The translations under genes and the position numbers were made by a program. Below are positions 58,501 through 64,000 of a DNA stretch of 64,000 nucleotides, piece by piece (position 1 is the first letter of the stretch; each line of letters starts with the position of its first letter). Source of the DNA: Acanthosoma haemorrhoidale (Eukaryota; Arthropoda; Insecta; Hemiptera; Acanthosomatidae); NCBI GenBank assembly GCA_930367205.1, contig OV884009.1:90727189-90791188 (forward strand), in the 5' to 3' direction. Below the pieces are notes generated by a model, which was given only the letters and a program-made list of their open reading frames with translations, had not been told where the DNA came from and searched no databases.

Positions 58501-59529
58501 ATGAACTATCGACAAAATTATCTGCTAACCTTTTTGTTTAAAAAGACAAACTGTAAAAAAAAATAATACTAGATAGATAAAAATGTTTATTGGCAGGTAT
58601 CAATTAAATAAAAGTTTAAGATTTAATAATATTAAAGCCATTGGCCATTGCCCACTCGTTGGGAGTTGATTTTCTAAAGTTTTCTTCAATTGGATAATGT
58701 TCTATTAACTGTAAATCCAATGCTAAATATGAACAAAAATATCATAATACACTTGAATAAATAATAATATTTACTAAGCGAACAAACAAAAATGAAATAG
58801 AAGTTAAATGTAAAATATAAATAAAACATCACTAGATCAGGGAAAGTTTATCTGCAATTACCAGTAGGATTCAAAATATAAATACAGTTTAGGGGACATG
58901 AAATGTCTCCCAATGGCAATAAAACTAGAGATCTCATACAATGAAATAATACAGGAAGTCAGTCCAACAGTTCATTTGAAAAACTCATATGGAGTTGGGC
59001 ATCATAGTTCTCTACTCATTATTCCAGCAAAGCTGAAGCTTTCAGTTTGTTATTGAATATTTAGGCCCACCGTTACCTGCAATCATCATTTTTACATGAA
59101 CCGTAACATGTTAATTTTGCTGTGAACACTTGAAGGGGATATACAACCTAATTGTCTCTGTCACATCTACCAACTAATAGTAAGATTACTGCATTCATCA
59201 AATGTTAAGTTGAGTCATATACTTGATTCAGGAGATCAGTAAACATTCATTTATCATAGCAAGCATAATAACCAACCTGTACTGAATTAATATACAGGAT
59301 AACCTGTACAATCACTGTAGAATCCTCATCTTGTTATTATAATACAAAACATTGGTTTTAGTAGAAGACACAGACATGCTCACACACACACTTCAATAAT
59401 TGAAATTATTTTGTGAAATATAACAGAAGATAATTCCTGAAGTTCATATTCATATTGATGAGCAAACTTGTTAGATTGTGGTTAGGTCAGTTCGGGTTGT
59501 TATATAACTTTTATTTAAAGATGTTAACA
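58501..59529. other. Intron of the minus-strand gene, no gene seen
   Basis: AT-rich, no recognised transposon or RNA gene. Confidence 0.4.
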
Positions 59530-59641
59530 AAGTATGGAAAATAATTTTGTAGTTATGGAATTTACTTGCACAGAGAATAACTTTAAAGTCATGGAATATA
59601 CATAAATGGACAATCATTTTATAGTTGTGGAATATACTTAC
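59530..59641 (-). repeat. Three tandem copies of a 5' splice-site region
   Basis: Directly after the exon border, on the minus strand, the intron begins GTAAGTATATTCC. About 35-40 bases later TTATGTATATTCC appears, and after a similar interval GCAAGTAAATTCC. Each is followed by a diverged AACTATAAAATTATT-like segment and TCCAT. The first is the donor in use; the third would be a GC-type donor. Confidence 0.65.
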
Positions 59642-59815
59642 TGGATCATCTAATGCTAAAATTGTTGAGTAATAATTTATGGATGTCCATGATTGAGGGT
59701 TGTAGTAAAGAGCTAATTCAAAGTATAACTTTGATTTTGATAAGTCATGATTCTCATAAGAATAAATTCCAAGCCACTCATATAAAAATACACTATCGGG
59801 AACCATAACAGAAGC
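59642..59815 (-). CDS. TTC37/SKI3 exon
   Basis: 174 bases, 58 codons, phase 0 on both sides, acceptor tttttttag and donor GTAAGT. The product reads ASVMVPDSVFLYEWLGIYSY, then LSKSKLYFELALYYNPQSW. It follows the upstream exon as KALKSFYK|ASVMVPDSVFLYEWLG, parallel to human TTC37 [20 protein letters not shown] and on to CYLG. TPR pattern residues (W-L-G, Y, A-L, P) are kept. Confidence 0.92.
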
Positions 59816-60820
59816 CTAAAAAAGAATTAATTTTCATCAGAACAAGAAAATCCAAGGATCATCAGAGAGTTTTACTTTAATCAATCAATACACCATCGTC
59901 TTTGACCAAAGAGTAGCTAGGACCACAATAATATCTCACTCCCAGTAACCAGGCTTTAGGGGGGGATAAGTTAATTATATCCAGCGTCTTAGCATGTAAC
60001 TATATCGGGGTTAGTTTTTAAGTTTAATTTCAGGATATTTTTGCTGACTTCTCTAAACCAATAACATCTTTATTAATAAAATTATTAAGAATAGAACACT
60101 TAAATTAAAAAAATTAATTTAAGTTTTTAAAAACAAATACGTGAATTCTTTTAAGCAGAAATTTTTGTGAATCAACAATCTCAACAAACTATTTCAGTTT
60201 GTTTAACTTTTTTAACTCAAGAAAAATTATATATATTTTGAAAGAGAGAAATACTTTACTGTAATGTGTTAATGTAATGCAAATAATTTAATACAAATTA
60301 GAAATTAAGAATAATTTGCAAATTGGGAATGTTAATATAAAATGGGTGATATATTTTTTTTTCTACACCTGATTTATATAGCAGCTGTTCTGTATGAACT
60401 AGACCATGTGATTTCTAGCAGCCTAGTTATAATTATGATTTTTCAGTAACAACATCAGTTCATTGTAAGCTGTGATAAGGTGTTGACTAAATCACATAGC
60501 AAGTATCAATGTATAGGAGGGGTTGTAGAAATTGCGTTTGTATATTAATGAAAACTGAAAACAATTTAATTATAAATTGTATGCTGAAGAATAATTTTAA
60601 AAACATTATTTGCTATCTAATAAATTAAAAATTGCAACAGGTTATAAAGAATTTTTAATAATGCTTACTGTAGTGTCAACTTCTTCACCACAAATAAATG
60701 GAAGTTCCCCTCTTCTCGGTCTAGAAAATATCTACTTATGTTTCCATATTTTAATAATAAAAACCTTTAAGCGTCAGTTAAGAGAGGGGGAAACTAGTGC
60801 ATGAAATAGCTGAAGCCTGC
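59816..60820. other. Intron of the minus-strand gene, no gene seen
   Basis: AT-rich, with no recognised element. Confidence 0.4.
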
Positions 60821-60829
60821 TAGGGCACG

Positions 60830-61460
60830 TGGGTGAGGCCTAGCCTCTGACCACCTGTCTGTATAAGGGGCTAGATTTGGGGCTTGCGACAGACTCTCGG
60901 AACCAGGCACCTGAAGAACACGGCTCTTTCTCTTTCTCTCTCTGCACTGGCGCTTGCTGCTCTACTCGACCCATGGCTTTCTTATTCAACTGCCCCTGCA
61001 TCTCTCTTTTCAAACCTCGCTATGTTTTAATCCAGCGTTGTCAGACCCCACACCTTCCTGGTGAGATTCTCTGCCTTCGTTTCACTATAACTAGCACCTC
61101 CTTGGAAGAAACCTCTTCCTCGCAGACGACAGTCGCCGGGGCCCTACAAACTTTACCTAGTAGCGTCTCCCCCTGCGATCCAGTCTGCCTTTCTCCGGTT
61201 CACACTCACCTTTGGGATCCGGACGGTTTTCACCTACCCTTAGATACCGAGAGTGAATTTGTGGTCATTACAAGACCACATAAACTACCTATAATACCTA
61301 CCCTGTTCCTCTTCTCCTGAACATAGTGCTTTGTCGGGGGACTCCTTCTAAGATCTTATGGAGTCAGATCAATACGAATAAAGCTGCCCGCCGACTAGGC
61401 TGCCAGCAAAGATCAAAGACCACAGGTCCACCCATTTTATCTCTTTCTCGACGCTCACCA
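60830..61460 (+). mobile_element. GC-rich retroelement-like insertion (possible LTR or gag-like fragment)
   Basis: A block clearly richer in G+C than the intron around it. TATAAG is at 60862-60867. A frame open for 147 codons runs from 60877 to 61320 and ends with the peptide DPDGFHLPLDTESEFVVITR and following. AATAAA lies at about 61377. Bases 61215-61328 recur inverted at 25526-25638. Promoter-like, open-frame and poly(A)-like parts in about 600 bp would suit an LTR or a short retroelement. I do not recognise the protein. Confidence 0.4.
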
Positions 61461-62751
61461 GACAGCGGCCGGGTTATGTGACCCTAGCCCGTGGCGGGCG
61501 TCTATCCCCCCTTGGGGACATTTCTCGACACTTACATAAAACAGTTGTGGTGGCGGTGTTTACTAAACCACATGTTGTATATAACAAGAATCACTCAAGA
61601 GGGTGTAGGGTGATATGGAAGAGGAGATTGTGCTCAGATAATTTCTTACCAAAGAATAATTACTGTTTTTTGCAATCTAATCAATTAAAATACAGCTGAA
61701 GCAACTTAATTTATTTAATGTAACAATTTAACACCATTGAAGGAGGCCAACCTTTTTAACACCCTGGAACTAGTGGGGGGAGGAGTGTAATCTTTTTCGA
61801 AAATAAAATCATTTCCCAAAGCAGGAATTGAACAGGACAGCTCAGTTTTCCTGCATCCCCAATCCAGTCCTCCCTTAGTCATAATTGACTAACTTTTCTT
61901 GTCTTTCATTTATATATTTATTTTCTAGTTTGTGAAATGATACAGTGCAATTCACAAATAACGATGCCAGTTATACTAATATTACTAGGTATAATGATTC
62001 CTAGCAATACCCTTGGTTGGTTTTATATCTCATCTGGAGTAAATGTATTCTGCTGTTACAATGCCAGATATAACAATAATCTGGATTTAGCGATGTACTT
62101 TTAAAAAGAAAAACGGTCCTTTCATTTACTTATAACAATATCCTTAGATTCCCTTTGTCTTTTAAATTTGCCAAGTCTCTGTTATAAGCTATTATGACTA
62201 AAAGAGCCCATGTGTTAACTTCATTTTCTTTCTATTGAATTTGTGCAATCCCCTTCATCCCTAACACGAGGAGTTGGACATTTTTTTTTTCTCTTACTGG
62301 TCAAAATTGGATTATAACAATTATAAACTAAATTGTATTTTTTGAAAGTGATGGAATAATAAAGAGAGATGCCTAGGTTTGGGTGTGACGTTCACGCCAA
62401 CTTCTCCTCAATTAGTTTCTAAAAAACTTTTTAAATTACAGCGAAAAAAGTACTTGGTATTTTCAAACACAAATAGTTTATTTGATAAATCATTTCTGTC
62501 ACTGAAAATCGTTTTTTGATCCAAAACTACACCTATTCAGCGTATTTTGAGATAATTTGCAATATACTGTTACAATTTTAGGTCAATTAAATAATTTTTA
62601 TGACTACTATCGTAGAACATACAGGCAGATGAAATTCCTCCAAACCTATTTGAAAGTAGAGCCTCTCCCTTTGGGGTTCTCTCTATCTTTATCTGCATAC
62701 ACATAAATAAACATAAGTCCTTAAAACATAAATAAAAATAGTTTACCTTAC
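61461..62751. other. Intron of the minus-strand gene, no gene seen
   Basis: The first 150 bases are still GC-rich and may belong to the inserted element. The rest is AT-rich. No coding match. Confidence 0.4.
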
Positions 62752-63033
62752 CTTGTAAAAACTTTTCAAAGCTTTACTCTTTTTTTCAAAATGGTAAGAG
62801 CATACACTTGATAATAAGTGAGTAGATTGCAAATTTTGGATTTCTTTCAAATATATGGTTTTCGCTGAATATGAGTTTTCATGTAATGCCTTGAGAAATA
62901 AAAATTCATTTATGGCTCCCAACATTAGAAATTTAAGGAGGCAGTAGGTCACTATCTTGTTTTCGTTTAAACCAATACTTGCAATACAAGTCATAAACAA
63001 CAACTCTGCATCCTCACACCTATTATTTATTAA
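62752..63033 (-). CDS. Ttc37: TTC37/SKI3 (tetratricopeptide repeat protein 37), most upstream exon in the window
   Basis: SKI3/TTC37 is the scaffold of the cytosolic SKI complex, which with SKI2 helicase and WDR61/SKI8 feeds mRNA to the exosome for 3'-5' decay. This 282-base exon (94 codons, phase 0 both sides, acceptor ttgtttcag, donor GTAAGG) reads LINNRCEDAELLFMTCIASI and ends EKKSKALKSFYK. The end aligns with human [11 protein letters not shown] and continues in frame into the next exon. Nine exons down to 40530 were found, and seven of the joins keep phase. The identification rests on the colinear match of exons at 62752, 59642, 58258, 53290, 50093, 49728 and 46308 to vertebrate TTC37. 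The N-terminus lies beyond 64000. Part of the middle and the C-terminal repeats were not found, so the gene may be fragmentary. Confidence 0.88.
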
Positions 63034-64000
63034 CTGAAACAAAATTGAGTATCACAAGTAAATAAATTCAAGAGTAAAATAAAAATTAATAATATGGTAA
63101 CATTTGAATATTAAACTATACAAATATTAACTGAAACAAAGAATTGCAGTAGTGGTCGATATGGAGTCGTTAATTAGAAGTTGAACCATACAAAAAATCT
63201 TACCTTACAGTGTCAATAGGATTTTTCTTTAGTTGATCATTATTAAAATTTACCCCAGTAGGATTACAAATAATAATTATTAGTATACTTATAATATAGT
63301 TAAAATATTTAATATATTAAAAGCAAATGAGGTCTCAGAAAAAGAAACTATCTATATATAGAAAGCTGTCATGAAACTATCACAATTTACAAAGAATTAA
63401 CAATACAATATAGATATAGATTACAATACCAATAAGCGAATAGGTAATCACAAGTTTGGGAGACAACATGGGGTAGCCTAGTAGGAAAGTAATCTGAACA
63501 CGGAAATCAGACATTTGCGGAGTAAGATTTTTTGATGATGGCAACTCTTAATTAATAAACAAGGAAGTTTATTATTTTCTACTTTCTATAATTTAAATCC
63601 AGCAACCACCTGCAGAACACCAGAGCCTGGCCCTTTGACCTTATTATTCCTTCCCAAAAGACTGCACTGTTTAAAAGGTCCTTCATTCCCCGAAGCGCTA
63701 ACTTTTGGGTTTCCCTCCCTATTTCCATTTGTGATGCTCTTTTAATTTTAAAGCCTGTCTCTTTCATCACCTTTTTACCCTTTAGACATGTGCTATTTAG
63801 TAAACATACTTTATATATAAAAATAAGTATTTATATACATACACATATATATTGTAGCGATTTGTATATTTCACAAATTAATTAATTATTTATTAGATAG
63901 AATCAGATGAGGAATAATCTCAAAGATGTTTTCACATGCCCAAAGAACAAGTACCCCTGTCATAAACACAGGTATACTTGGGAAATACACATGACGTAGT
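63034..64000. other. Intron of the minus-strand gene to the window edge
   Basis: A minus frame at 63579-63770 (ETGFKIKRASQMEIGRETQK and following) lies in a less AT-rich block. It might be a transposon fragment but I do not recognise it. No exon matching the upstream TPRs of TTC37 was found. Confidence 0.35.

Noticed and set aside
63579..63770. 63-codon minus frame as a TTC37 exon
   Set aside because: No TPR pattern and no clear splice sites; more likely a transposon fragment or chance.
1..64000. CRISPR arrays, operons, riboswitches or phage genes
   Set aside because: The window is eukaryotic; the only regular repeats are a microsatellite and a minisatellite without unique spacers.

Overview
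The window looks like AT-rich nuclear DNA of an insect. By eye it is roughly two-thirds A+T, a visual estimate and not a count. It has spliceosomal introns with GT-AG borders, a 218-residue insect-type ribosomal protein L13, and a typical insect mixture of decayed transposons: Tc1, mariner, piggyBac, pogo/Tigger, PIF/Harbinger, Jockey-like LINEs and Penelope-like elements. A hemipteran or another hemimetabolous insect is my guess; the sequence does not fix the order.

Three host genes can be supported. (1) An intronless La-related protein 6 gene lies on the + strand (CDS 16119-17597). It has a clear TATA box and initiator and an upstream region with two adjacent inverted repeats. (2) RpL13 lies on the + strand (5' exon about 26750, coding exons 29178-32840). 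It has a pyrimidine-start (TOP-like) noncoding first exon and four introns; the last intron carries an 88-nt hairpin. (3) A large minus-strand gene runs from beyond the right edge to a stop codon at 40530. It encodes the tetratricopeptide protein SKI3/TTC37, the scaffold of the cytosolic SKI-exosome RNA-decay complex. Nine exons were found; eight join in phase through seven exon pairs, but the middle and the C-terminal third are incomplete. The three genes all concern RNA or translation, but I see no sign that they are linked by more than chance.

Layout: 1-15800 is gene-poor and full of LINE fragments, a PIF/Harbinger remnant, two copies of one palindromic MITE, and a GC-rich CpG block at 7640-8000. 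15890-18010 is LARP6. 18010-26600 holds an (AG)45 run, a roughly 600-bp minisatellite of about 28-bp units, a mariner pseudogene, a Jockey-like fragment and an LTR-like or promoter-like block. 26600-32860 is RpL13. 32860-40500 is intergenic with a decayed multicopy insect ORF, a 582-bp mariner-type element with intact inverted repeats, and a LINE. 40530-64000 is the TTC37 locus, whose introns contain piggyBac, Tigger, Tc1, LINE and Penelope remnants on both strands, a tRNA-derived SINE and a nested palindromic MITE.

No CRISPR array, operon, phage or prokaryotic feature was seen. No clearly new system was found. The best leads are the hairpin in RpL13 intron 4, the nested palindrome at 50716-50994, the triplicated 5' splice-site region at 59530-59641, and a short dispersed motif present four times.
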